The translations under genes and the position numbers were made by a program. DNA of 64,000 bases from NCBI RefSeq assembly GCF_000813005.1, contig NZ_JSYP01000005.1:1-64000 (forward strand), read 5' to 3'. Positions 18,096 through 25,303 of this stretch are shown here, piece by piece. Source of the DNA: Flavobacterium sp. KMS. Lineage in GTDB: Bacteria; Bacteroidota; Bacteroidia; Flavobacteriales; Flavobacteriaceae. A model generated the notes under the pieces. That model was not told the origin of the DNA. It did not search any database and saw only the letters and a list, made by a program, of their open reading frames with translations. Each line of letters starts with the position of its first letter. Position 1 is the stretch's first letter.

Positions 18096-18476
18096 ATGAA
18101 AATCGTAAAATCAATCGCAGCTTTAGCAATTGCAAGCCTTTTGTTTATAAGCTGTAAAAAGAATGAAACAGAAGAAATTAAGCCAGTAGCTACAACTGAA
18201 GCAGCTGCTCCAAAAGTACATAAAGAAATTGCTGCTCAAAATGTGCAAACTGCAAGTTTTAATATCGAAGGAATGACTTGTGCAATGGGATGCGCTAAAA
18301 CTATCGAAAGCGAATTATCTGACTTAGATGGCGTACAAGAAGCAAAAGTAGATTTTGACAAAAAAACTGCTACTGTAACTTTTGACAAAACTATTCAAAA
18401 CCCAGAAAACTTAACTAAAATAGTTCAGGCTACTGGAGACGGAAAAACATATAAAGTTTCGAATATGAAATCGTAA
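18096..18476 (+). CDS. Heavy-metal-associated (HMA) domain lipoprotein
   Basis: A 126-residue lipoprotein. The signal ends in a lipobox (IASLLFISC, Cys20). A spacer rich in Ala/Glu/Thr covers residues 21-50. An HMA (ferredoxin-like) domain covers residues about 55-122 with the motif GMTCAMGCAKTIE. The metal-binding cysteines are spaced CxxxC instead of the usual CxxC, and a Met lies between them. It is likely to bind copper or a similar metal in the periplasm, but no transporter gene is adjacent. A bidirectional terminator separates it from gldD. Confidence 0.85.
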   Translation: MKIVKSIAALAIASLLFISCKKNETEEIKPVATTEAAAPKVHKEIAAQNVQTASFNIEGMTCAMGCAKTIESELSDLDGVQEAKVDFDKKTATVTFDKTIQNPENLTKIVQATGDGKTYKVSNMKS

Positions 18477-18496
18477 TTCCAACGATTTTTTACCAC

Positions 18497-18534
18497 AAAA
18501 AAAAAGAGCATTCGTAACGAATGCTCTTTTTTTT
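18497..18534. terminator. Bidirectional terminator between the HMA gene and gldD
   Basis: AGAGCATTCGT / ACGAATGCTCT stem with A run on the left and T run on the right. It serves the convergent genes ending at 18476 and 18551. Confidence 0.9.
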
Positions 18535-18550
18535 ATAGTTCTATTTTTCT

Positions 18551-19114
18551 CTACTTCCACTTAATGGTTTCCATTAAATGCTGCATATCATTTTTAATAT
18601 AACTCGCAGCTGGCATTATCGAATCAAAATTAGGCTTAGCATAAAAGTAAACCGAACCTGTTACAAAGTGCTTAATACTGTCTGTGATGTAAAATTGAGA
18701 GTTTGTAGCCGCATTTCCATCAACTTGATAAAACATACCGTATAATTTTTTATCAGGGTTTAAATAAGGCTGTTCTAATATATCATCAGCTTTTATAACA
18801 TGCTCATACGTTAACTTTTGAGCATCTTTCAATAATTTATTAATATCACCATTTACTGGTTTATACGTAAGATAAATAGTTGCTTTCATTTTTGGATACG
18901 AAATCGTGAATCCACAATCCTTTTCCCCTTTTATAACAGCTTCTGCATTCATTTCAAAAGCAAATGGACATTGATTTTCAAAATTCACATATTTAGCTTC
19001 CGCGTAGTCCAACCTTAAATAACTCGCCGGTTTAGGCACAACATCGTCTTTACAACTAAATACAGTTATCGTCATTATAAAAAGTACGATTATGGCAATT
19101 GATTTTTTAAGCAT
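18551..19114 (-). CDS. gldD: Gliding motility lipoprotein GldD
   Basis: A 187-residue lipoprotein (lipobox MTITVFSC, Cys21) matching GldD: 'PKPASYLRLDYAEAKY', 'CPFAFEMNAEAVI', 'CGFTISYPKMKATIYLTYKP', and 'LYGMFYQVDGNAATNSQFYI'. GldD is needed for Flavobacterium gliding and for function of the type 9 secretion machinery; its exact role is not known. It lies four bases downstream of gldE, in the order mutY-ssb-gldE-gldD known from F. johnsoniae. Confidence 0.95.
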   Translation of the reverse strand: MLKKSIAIIVLFIMTITVFSCKDDVVPKPASYLRLDYAEAKYVNFENQCPFAFEMNAEAVIKGEKDCGFTISYPKMKATIYLTYKPVNGDINKLLKDAQKLTYEHVIKADDILEQPYLNPDKKLYGMFYQVDGNAATNSQFYITDSIKHFVTGSVYFYAKPNFDSIMPAASYIKNDMQHLMETIKWK

Positions 19115-19118
19115 TTTA

Positions 19119-20414
19119 TTATTCTATTGTTACTTTTATTTGTTTTATTCTTTTGCTATCTACAGCTTCTATTGTAAAAGTACAGTTCTGGAAAGTAATT
19201 TTTTGATTCTTCTTCGGAAAGTTCCCTATAATCTCCAAAATAAAACCACCTAATGTTTCAGCTTCTCCTTTTTGTATCTCAAACAAATCCTCATTAACAT
19301 CAATGATTCTGTAAAAATCTTTTAAATTTATTTTTCCTTCAAACAAGTAATTCTTATCATCTATCTGAGAGAAATTAATATGTTCATCATCAAATTCATC
19401 ACTAATATCTCCTACTATTTCTTCGATTACATCTTCTAAAGAAACTAATCCCGAAGTTCCACCATACTCATCAACAACAATTGCTAAATGGCTTTTCATA
19501 CTCTGAAAATCCTTTAATAAGTTATCTAACTTTTTATTTTCTGGCACAAAAAATGGTTCTCGTATAAGCGTAACCCAATCAAAATCTTTTTGATCTATAT
19601 AAGGAAGCAAATCTTTAACAAACAAAACTCCTTCGATCTGATCAATATTATCACGATAAACCGGAATTCTAGAATATCCTTTTTCGATTATTTTAGGATA
19701 GATAGCCGCAAAAGGCTCTGAAATTTCTAATGCAAAAATATCAATTCTAGGACTCATTACTTGTTTTGTATCGGTATTTCCGAAAGAAACAATTCCTTCT
19801 AATATTTTTTGTTCTTCTGTTGATGTATCATCAGAATCCGTAAGCTCTAATGCCTGAGACAACTGACCTACCGAAAAACTAGTTTTTTGTTTCCCTAATT
19901 TGTTATGCAAATAAATAGTTGCGGAACGCATTGGTAGACTTATCGGAGAAAGCAATTTATCCAGTATAGCTATTGGATATGCAACTCGTTGTGCAAATTT
20001 AAGATTATTACGACTCGCATATACCTTAGGCAAAATCTCGCCAAACAATAATATTAAAGATGTAACCAGGATTACCTCTAGAATGAATTTTAAAACCGGA
20101 GAAATAACTGCGTCAAAAATATCTCTACCTACAAAAGAGAACAAAATAACAACTCCAATATTAATGAAGTTATTGGCTACGAGCAATGTCGCTAAAAGTT
20201 TTTTGGGTTTATCCAAAAGATTAGAAATGATTCTTCCTTTGGACACGTTTTCTTGTAATGCTTCGTCTATCTCTTTTTGAGACAGCGAAAAAAGTGCTAC
20301 TTCGGCACCAGAAACAATGGCCGAACAAAAAAGTAAAATAAAAATTCCAACAAAACCAACAATCAGGTTGGTATCTAAGGCGCTTGCAACGTATAAACTG
20401 GGCTCTGGGTCCAA
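19119..20414 (-). CDS. gldE: Gliding motility protein GldE (CNNM/CorC-type)
   Basis: A 431-residue membrane protein. Residues about 15-190 are a DUF21/CNNM transmembrane domain ('FILLFCSAIVSGAEVALFSL'). Two CBS domains lie at about 205-330 ('VMSPRIDIFALEISE', 'LAIVVDEYGGTSGLVSLEDV'), and a CorC/HlyC-type C-terminal domain follows at about 345-431. The 'VDEYGG' motif is family-specific. Position next to gldD identifies it as GldE, which partly overlaps in function with GldD in gliding. Ion transport by CNNM homologues is known but not shown for GldE. Confidence 0.93.
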   Translation of the reverse strand: MDPEPSLYVASALDTNLIVGFVGIFILLFCSAIVSGAEVALFSLSQKEIDEALQENVSKGRIISNLLDKPKKLLATLLVANNFINIGVVILFSFVGRDIFDAVISPVLKFILEVILVTSLILLFGEILPKVYASRNNLKFAQRVAYPIAILDKLLSPISLPMRSATIYLHNKLGKQKTSFSVGQLSQALELTDSDDTSTEEQKILEGIVSFGNTDTKQVMSPRIDIFALEISEPFAAIYPKIIEKGYSRIPVYRDNIDQIEGVLFVKDLLPYIDQKDFDWVTLIREPFFVPENKKLDNLLKDFQSMKSHLAIVVDEYGGTSGLVSLEDVIEEIVGDISDEFDDEHINFSQIDDKNYLFEGKINLKDFYRIIDVNEDLFEIQKGEAETLGGFILEIIGNFPKKNQKITFQNCTFTIEAVDSKRIKQIKVTIE

Positions 20415-20437
20415 ATTAAAAAGAATTAGTTAAACAA

Positions 20438-20878
20438 TCAAAATGGCAAATCATTTATAGGTAAGCCATCATTTGAAGCATCAAAGTTAGTGTTTTTTGA
20501 TGATTCTGAAGGAGGATTTTGTTTCTGGTTCTCTGTCTCTTTTTTAGTAGTTAAGAAAGTGAACTCAGTTACCTGAATCTCGGTTGTATGCTTTGTCGAA
20601 CCATCTTCGGCTTGCCATTGACGGGACTTTATTCGACCTTCGATATAAATTTTATCTCCTTTAGATAAATATTTTTCACAGATTTCTGCGGCTTTATTCC
20701 GAACCACCAAGTTATGCCACTCTGTAGAAGTGATTTTCTCATTGGTCGTTTTATTTATATAAACCTCATTAGTTGCTAATTGAAATCGCCCAATGCAATT
20801 TCCGCCATCAAAATAATGCATTTTTACATCGTCACCTAAATGACCTATTAACATCACTTTATTTAATGTTCCGTTCAT
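20438..20878 (-). CDS. ssb: Single-stranded DNA-binding protein
   Basis: A 146-residue SSB. Residues 1-105 are the OB fold ('MNGTLNKVMLIGHLGDDVKM', 'EWHNLVVRNKAAEICEKYLS', 'KGDKIYIEGRIKSRQW'). A short polar linker (KETENQKQNPPSESSKNTNF) leads to the acidic tip ending DLPF, the site for partner proteins. The gene lies 24 bases upstream of gldE and 48 bases downstream of mutY. Confidence 0.96.
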   Translation of the reverse strand: MNGTLNKVMLIGHLGDDVKMHYFDGGNCIGRFQLATNEVYINKTTNEKITSTEWHNLVVRNKAAEICEKYLSKGDKIYIEGRIKSRQWQAEDGSTKHTTEIQVTEFTFLTTKKETENQKQNPPSESSKNTNFDASNDGLPINDLPF

Positions 20879-20926
20879 GGTTTATTATAGTATTTCTATC
20901 AAAGATACATTTTTTTAGAAACTTAT

Positions 20927-21964
20927 TTATTCTGATTCGATAAAATTATGAATCACAATCGGAAATGGATATGTTTTTAAATCCTGAGCATTAATCCCAT
21001 TTACAATCGTCTCTTTTAACTTTATCTTCCAAAATTTGATATACAAATGCTGGTGCGACAACTTATGAATTATACTTTTCGGATTACACTCTTCTATACC
21101 TATAATAGAATACTCCCTGAAAAAGTCTTCCTGAACACACATCGAAACAAAATCAAAATCTTTTTCGGCATCCGTTTCTAACAGCGGGAACTCATACAGA
21201 TTATGCCAAATTCCTTTAGCAGTTCGTTTTTGCAAAACCGTATTACCCAATTCATCCTCTACAACCAGATAATTAAAATATCTATTAGTTACTTTTAGTT
21301 TTTTAGATTTTACCGGCAACTCACTTACTTTCTTCTTTTGCAAAGCCACACAACTATCATCAAAGATACAAATGGAGCAATCCGGACTTTTAGGCACACA
21401 TTGTAATGCTCCAAACTCCATTATAGCCTGATTAAAAATTGCGGGATTATCTTTTGGCATTAGCTCATAAGCCAGAGCTGCAAATTCTTTTCTAGCCGAA
21501 GCTGCTGCAATATCAGTTTCTATATCGAAGTAACGTGATAAAACTCGAAATACATTTCCGTCGACAACAGGAACAGCTTCATTATAAGAAAATGATGCAA
21601 TTGCCGCTGCCGTATATTCCCCTACTCCTTTTAGTTTTAATAAATCATTATAGCTCCCAGGGAAGACTCCATTTAATTCATTAGCGATAAATTGTGCTGT
21701 TTGATGTAAATTTCTTGCACGAGAATAGTACCCTAATCCCTGCCAAAGTTTCAAAACTTGCTCTTCATCGGCTTTAGCTAAATCAAAAACAGTAGGAAAT
21801 GCTTTTGTAAAAGACAAAAAATAAGGCATTCCTTGGGCTACTCTTGTCTGTTGAAGCATTATTTCTGATAGCCAAATGGGGTAAGAATCAGTGGTATTAC
21901 GCCATGGCAAATCGCGTTTATTTTGTAAATACCATTTTATCAATTGTTTAGAAAAACTCATCAT
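20927..21964 (-). CDS. mutY: A/G-specific adenine DNA glycosylase MutY
   Basis: A 345-residue protein that removes adenine mispaired with 8-oxoguanine. The N-terminal half is an HhH-GPD domain ('LKGVGEYTAAAIASFSYNEA', catalytic Asp in 'VVDGNV', catalytic Glu in 'SEIMLQQTRV'). The iron-sulfur loop has the expected spacing Cys-x6-Cys-x2-Cys-x5-Cys (from 'CVPKSPDC'). The C-terminal third is the NUDIX-like 8-oxoG recognition domain. The start could be either of two adjacent Met codons. Confidence 0.96.
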   Translation of the reverse strand: MMSFSKQLIKWYLQNKRDLPWRNTTDSYPIWLSEIMLQQTRVAQGMPYFLSFTKAFPTVFDLAKADEEQVLKLWQGLGYYSRARNLHQTAQFIANELNGVFPGSYNDLLKLKGVGEYTAAAIASFSYNEAVPVVDGNVFRVLSRYFDIETDIAAASARKEFAALAYELMPKDNPAIFNQAIMEFGALQCVPKSPDCSICIFDDSCVALQKKKVSELPVKSKKLKVTNRYFNYLVVEDELGNTVLQKRTAKGIWHNLYEFPLLETDAEKDFDFVSMCVQEDFFREYSIIGIEECNPKSIIHKLSHQHLYIKFWKIKLKETIVNGINAQDLKTYPFPIVIHNFIESE

Positions 21965-21978
21965 TAAATATTAGACAA

Positions 21979-21986
21979 CAAAAGTA
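21979..21986 (-). promoter_or_regulatory. -7 element of the mutY-ssb-gldE-gldD operon
   Basis: TACTTTTG on the minus strand matches TAnnTTTG and lies 14 bases before the mutY start. No clear TTG is seen at the -33 position. Confidence 0.45.
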
Positions 21987-22019
21987 AAAGTTTATGTAAT
22001 TAAAATTTAACGAATTAGC

Positions 22020-22051
22020 TTGAATATTTGTTTTTTTAATTCCTATATTTG
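22020..22051 (+). promoter_or_regulatory. Promoter of the HU gene
   Basis: TTG (22020-22022), a 21-base spacer, and TATATTTG (22044-22051) fit the Bacteroidetes consensus. It gives a leader of about 35 bases. Confidence 0.8.
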
Positions 22052-22092
22052 CAAACTCAAAAAATAGTATACCATTATAAATAGGAAAGAAA

Positions 22093-22383
22093 ATGACGAA
22101 AGCAGATATCGTAGCGAAAATTTCAGAAAAATTAGGTCTTGAAAAAGGTGACGTTCAAGCAACTGTAGAGACTTTTATGAATGAAGTAAAAACTTCATTA
22201 GAAACTGGAGACAATGTTTATTTAAGAGGGTTTGGTAGTTTTATTGTAAAAACCAGAGCTGAAAAAACTGGAAGAAACATTTCTAAAAACACCACTATTA
22301 AAATTCCAGCACACAACATTCCTGCGTTTAAACCTGCAAAAGTTTTTGTAGAAGGAGTAAAAATCAATAACGAAGCAAAATAA
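22093..22383 (+). CDS. HU/IHF family DNA-binding protein
   Basis: A 96-residue nucleoid protein of the HU/IHF type. It opens 'MTKADIVAKISEKLGLEKGD', followed by 'VYLRGFGSFIVKTRAEKTGR' and the DNA-binding arm 'ISKNTTIKIPAHNIPAFKPA' with the intercalating proline. It bends DNA as a homo- or heterodimer. The gene has its own promoter and is followed 31 bases later by a 30-codon basic protein gene. Confidence 0.95.
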   Translation: MTKADIVAKISEKLGLEKGDVQATVETFMNEVKTSLETGDNVYLRGFGSFIVKTRAEKTGRNISKNTTIKIPAHNIPAFKPAKVFVEGVKINNEAK

Positions 22384-22414
22384 TACTATTAATTAATCAT
22401 AAAATCGATAAGAT

Positions 22415-22507
22415 ATGCCAAGTGGTAAAAAAAGAAAGAGACATAAGGTAGCAACGCACAAACGTAAAAAAAGAGCGAGAGCTAACCGCCACAAAAAGAA
22501 AAAGTAG
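22415..22507 (+). CDS. 30-residue very basic protein, candidate ribosome-associated protein
   Basis: The frame starts with an ATG at 22415 and encodes 30 residues beginning MPSGKKRKRHKVATHKRKKR and ending NRHKKKK. About two thirds of the residues are Lys, Arg or His. It lies between the HU gene and rng, an arrangement I recall as recurring in Bacteroidetes. The composition is that of a small ribosomal protein buried in rRNA. It does not match bTHX as I know it; the Bacteroidetes-specific bL38 seen in the F. johnsoniae ribosome is a possible identity that I cannot verify. A hairpin overlaps its stop codon. Confidence 0.75.
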   Translation: MPSGKKRKRHKVATHKRKKRARANRHKKKK

Positions 22508-22524
22508 TTTTAAACTACTTTTTT
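22501..22524 (+). terminator. Short terminator overlapping the stop of the basic protein gene
   Basis: AAGTAGTTT / AAACTACTT hairpin followed by T run. The left arm includes the TAG stop codon, so termination follows translation very closely. Confidence 0.65.
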
Positions 22525-22801
22525 CTTTTTAAACGTTCATTGAAATTTGGGAAATTTCAAAAATTCCAAAAATTAAAATCCAAAATCCAAAAATTGAGAA
22601 ATTAATCTTGATTCTATTGGAATTTGGAATTTTAAAATTGAGATTTAAGTTTCCCTCCCGGGTTCAATACCTGTTAAAAATATTGTTTAATCCATCCTAA
22701 CAATTCAGTTATGAGTTATACGTTATGAGTTTAAGAGTTGCAAAAACTATGAACTGAAAACTGTTAATTGAAAACTAAAAAGTTCGGATAAAAATTTACA
22801 A
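22525..22801. other. Intergenic stretch of AT-rich simple repeats before rng
   Basis: About 280 bases. It holds imperfect tandem words (AAATCC, AAAATTCC, GGAATTTGGAATTT) and later ATGAGTTATACGTTATGAG and GAACTGAAAACTG-type words, repeats often seen between Flavobacterium genes. No ORF, tRNA or promoter could be supported. Confidence 0.5.
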
Positions 22802-24346
22802 ATGAATAAAGAATTAATCATTAGATCAAGTTCTGATTTCGTAGATTTTGCCTTATTAAAAGATGGAAAACTAATTGAATTACACAAGGAAGAAGAGAAA
22901 AGCAATTTTCAAGTTGGTGATATTTTTATAGCCAAAATACGAAAACCAGTTGCTGGACTTAATGCTGCTTTTGTAAATGTAGGCTTCGAAAAAGATGCCT
23001 TTTTACATTATCACGATTTAGGACCTAACTTAGCTTCCCAACTGAAATTCATAAAACTTGTAAGCGCAGGTAAATTAAAAGATTTCTCCCTAAAAACCTT
23101 TCAGTTTGAAAAAGAGATTGATAAAGACGGCACCATTACTGATATTTTAAGTGCTAATCAATCTGTTTTAGTACAAGTCGTAAAAGAACCAATATCTACT
23201 AAAGGTCCAAGAATTAGTGCAGAACTATCTTTGGCTGGACGTTTTATTGTTTTAGTTCCTTTTTCTGACCGTGTCTCTATTTCACAAAAAATAGAAGATA
23301 AAAAAGAAAAGGATCGCTTAAAAAAACTTGTATTATCGATCAAACCTAAAGGATTTGGTGTTATTGTTCGTACAGTAGCCGAAGGCAAAAACGTAGCCGA
23401 ATTAGAAAAAGATTTGCAGAACCTGCTTAGCAGATGGACTGCAATGTGTAAAAAATTACCAACTGCTCATCATCCATCCAAAGTATTAGGAGAACTCAAT
23501 AGAGCTTCTTCAATATTAAGAGATGTATTTAATGATACCTTTAGTGGTATTCAAATTGATGATGAAGAGTTGTACCATCAAACGAAGGATTATCTGCAAG
23601 AAATTGCACCTTCAAAACAATCGATTGTTAAGTTTTATCAATCAAATGATACTCCAATTTTCGAGAAATACAATATAGAGAGACAAATCAAAACTTCATT
23701 TGGTAGAACCGTTTCTATGAGTAAAGGGGCTTATCTTATTATCGAACACACTGAAGCTTTACACGTTATAGACGTAAATAGCGGAAACCGTTCTAATAAG
23801 GCCACTAATCAAGAAGACACAGCCATGGAAGTTAATATGATTGCCGCCGCTGAAATTGCCAGACAATTACGTTTGCGCGATATGGGTGGAATAATCGTAG
23901 TTGATTTTATTGATATGTCTAATCCTGAAAACAGGAAAGTCTTGTTCGACTTCTTGCGAGAAGAAATGAGCGACGATAAAGCAAAACATAAAATCTTACC
24001 CCCTAGCAAATTTGGATTAGTCCAGATTACAAGACAAAGAGTAAGACCCGAAGTAAACATTAAAACTAGAGAAGAAGATCCTAACAATGAAAATGGCGAA
24101 ATTGAAGCGCCAATTTTAATCATTGATAAAATATCATCTGATTTAGACAGACTTTTAAAAACCCACAAAAAAGTTGTGCTTAACACACATCCATTTGTGG
24201 CAGCTTACCTCTGTAAAGGTTTTCCATCAATACGTTCAAAATGGTTTTTTGAACATAAAAAATGGGTGAAAATCATACCTCGTGACGCTTACACGTATTT
24301 AGAATATCATTTCTATGATAAAGATGGAAATGTTATTAAAGAATAA
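22802..24346 (+). CDS. rng: Ribonuclease G (Rne/Rng family)
   Basis: A 514-residue endoribonuclease that matures rRNA and decays mRNA. Residues about 35-125 are the S1 domain ('VGDIFIAKIRKPVAGLNAAF', 'VGFEKDAFLHYHDLGP'). The catalytic domain carries the Mg-binding Asp in 'LHVIDVNSGNRS' and in 'GGIIVVDFIDM'. 'GLVQITRQRVRPE' is typical of the DNase-I-like subdomain end. It has the RNase G length without the long C-terminal scaffold of RNase E. It follows HU and the basic 30-residue protein gene. Confidence 0.96.
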   Translation: MNKELIIRSSSDFVDFALLKDGKLIELHKEEEKSNFQVGDIFIAKIRKPVAGLNAAFVNVGFEKDAFLHYHDLGPNLASQLKFIKLVSAGKLKDFSLKTFQFEKEIDKDGTITDILSANQSVLVQVVKEPISTKGPRISAELSLAGRFIVLVPFSDRVSISQKIEDKKEKDRLKKLVLSIKPKGFGVIVRTVAEGKNVAELEKDLQNLLSRWTAMCKKLPTAHHPSKVLGELNRASSILRDVFNDTFSGIQIDDEELYHQTKDYLQEIAPSKQSIVKFYQSNDTPIFEKYNIERQIKTSFGRTVSMSKGAYLIIEHTEALHVIDVNSGNRSNKATNQEDTAMEVNMIAAAEIARQLRLRDMGGIIVVDFIDMSNPENRKVLFDFLREEMSDDKAKHKILPPSKFGLVQITRQRVRPEVNIKTREEDPNNENGEIEAPILIIDKISSDLDRLLKTHKKVVLNTHPFVAAYLCKGFPSIRSKWFFEHKKWVKIIPRDAYTYLEYHFYDKDGNVIKE

Positions 24347-24350
24347 AACA

Positions 24351-24398
24351 AGAAACCGCCTTTCGTCCCGATAACTATCGGGAGACTGGCGGTTTTTT
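24351..24398 (+). terminator. Rho-independent terminator of rng
   Basis: Outer stem AAACCGCC / GGCGGTTT plus an inner TCCCGAT / ATCGGGA stem, followed by seven T. The inner part resembles the small palindromes found in other intergenic repeats. Confidence 0.85.
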
Positions 24399-24457
24399 TG
24401 TGCTTATAAATTAAACCAAAAAACAGTTAACAAACCCAGCAAGTTAAAGTGTTTTCT

Positions 24458-24465
24458 TATATTTG
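24458..24465 (+). promoter_or_regulatory. -7 element before the 266-residue protein gene
   Basis: TATATTTG matches the consensus and lies 31 bases before the ATG; a -33 TTG is not evident. Confidence 0.45.
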
Positions 24466-24496
24466 ATTCGATTTAAAATAATAAAATCAACTGAAA

Positions 24497-25297
24497 ATGC
24501 TTTCAACAAAACACTTATATATTTCCTCAAAGAAGATAAACATATACCATCTTCTAATCCTTTTTGTTTTATTCACATCCAAAATATCAGCTCAAAATGA
24601 CACTATCTTTTTTGATTCGAATTGGAAAAAATCAAACAAAGAAGCTGCTATTTATTACAGAATCAAACCGATAAAAATAAAAACAAAAAGTGCAGTTGGC
24701 TACAAAATAGCAAATACTGACTCGCTTTATGTAATCAATGATTACTATTTAAAAAGCAACAAAATACAGTTTCAAGGATATTCCAAAGACTCTGAAGGCG
24801 AATACTTAGTGGGCAATGCAAAATGGTATGATGAAAACGACAACAAATCCGACACAAGAGAATTCAATTACAAACCAAACAACAACACGCCCGGATTTAG
24901 AATTCCCGAGTGGCCAATCCTTTATCTTGGCTATTCGATTGCAACCAAGAGCCAATTTACTGGCGGATTAGAATTTTGCTTAGATTGTAAAGAAGAAAAC
25001 AAACTGTTTCTGGGTGCAGGATATGGAATTACAAGTTATGATGGCAAATATTACGGTTTGCCAGACATACATTTATCATATAACATTCAGAAATCTATTT
25101 TTATAAAAGCTGGTGGATCAGATAAAAGTGCTTACGCATTAGCAGGTCTTACTTTTTTAAATATGATTGATTTAGGTTTTGGATATTCAGCTCCTTTTGA
25201 CAAAGAAAAAAACCCTGTAATTAAAGGTTTTACTTTTGGAATCACTTTTAGATTTACCAATAACAAAAATGTTTATGGTCGTTTAAGAATGTTTTAA
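24497..25297 (+). CDS. Exported protein of unknown function, barrel-like C-terminus
   Basis: A 266-residue protein with an N-terminal hydrophobic segment at residues about 15-32 ('IYHLLILFVLFTSKISAQ') that looks like a signal peptide. The C-terminal half has alternating short strands rich in Gly and aromatics ('LFLGAGYGITSYDGKYYGLP', 'MIDLGFGYSAPFD', 'KGFTFGITFRF') ending in a Phe-rich terminal strand, as in small outer membrane barrels. No family is recognised. It converges with pbpC with a gap of six bases. Confidence 0.65.
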   Translation: MLSTKHLYISSKKINIYHLLILFVLFTSKISAQNDTIFFDSNWKKSNKEAAIYYRIKPIKIKTKSAVGYKIANTDSLYVINDYYLKSNKIQFQGYSKDSEGEYLVGNAKWYDENDNKSDTREFNYKPNNNTPGFRIPEWPILYLGYSIATKSQFTGGLEFCLDCKEENKLFLGAGYGITSYDGKYYGLPDIHLSYNIQKSIFIKAGGSDKSAYALAGLTFLNMIDLGFGYSAPFDKEKNPVIKGFTFGITFRFTNNKNVYGRLRMF

Positions 25298-25303
25298 TCC
25301 TAT

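Noticed and set aside
22650..22680. GGGTTCAA-like word resembling a tRNA T-arm
   Set aside because: No acceptor, anticodon or D-arm can be formed around it.
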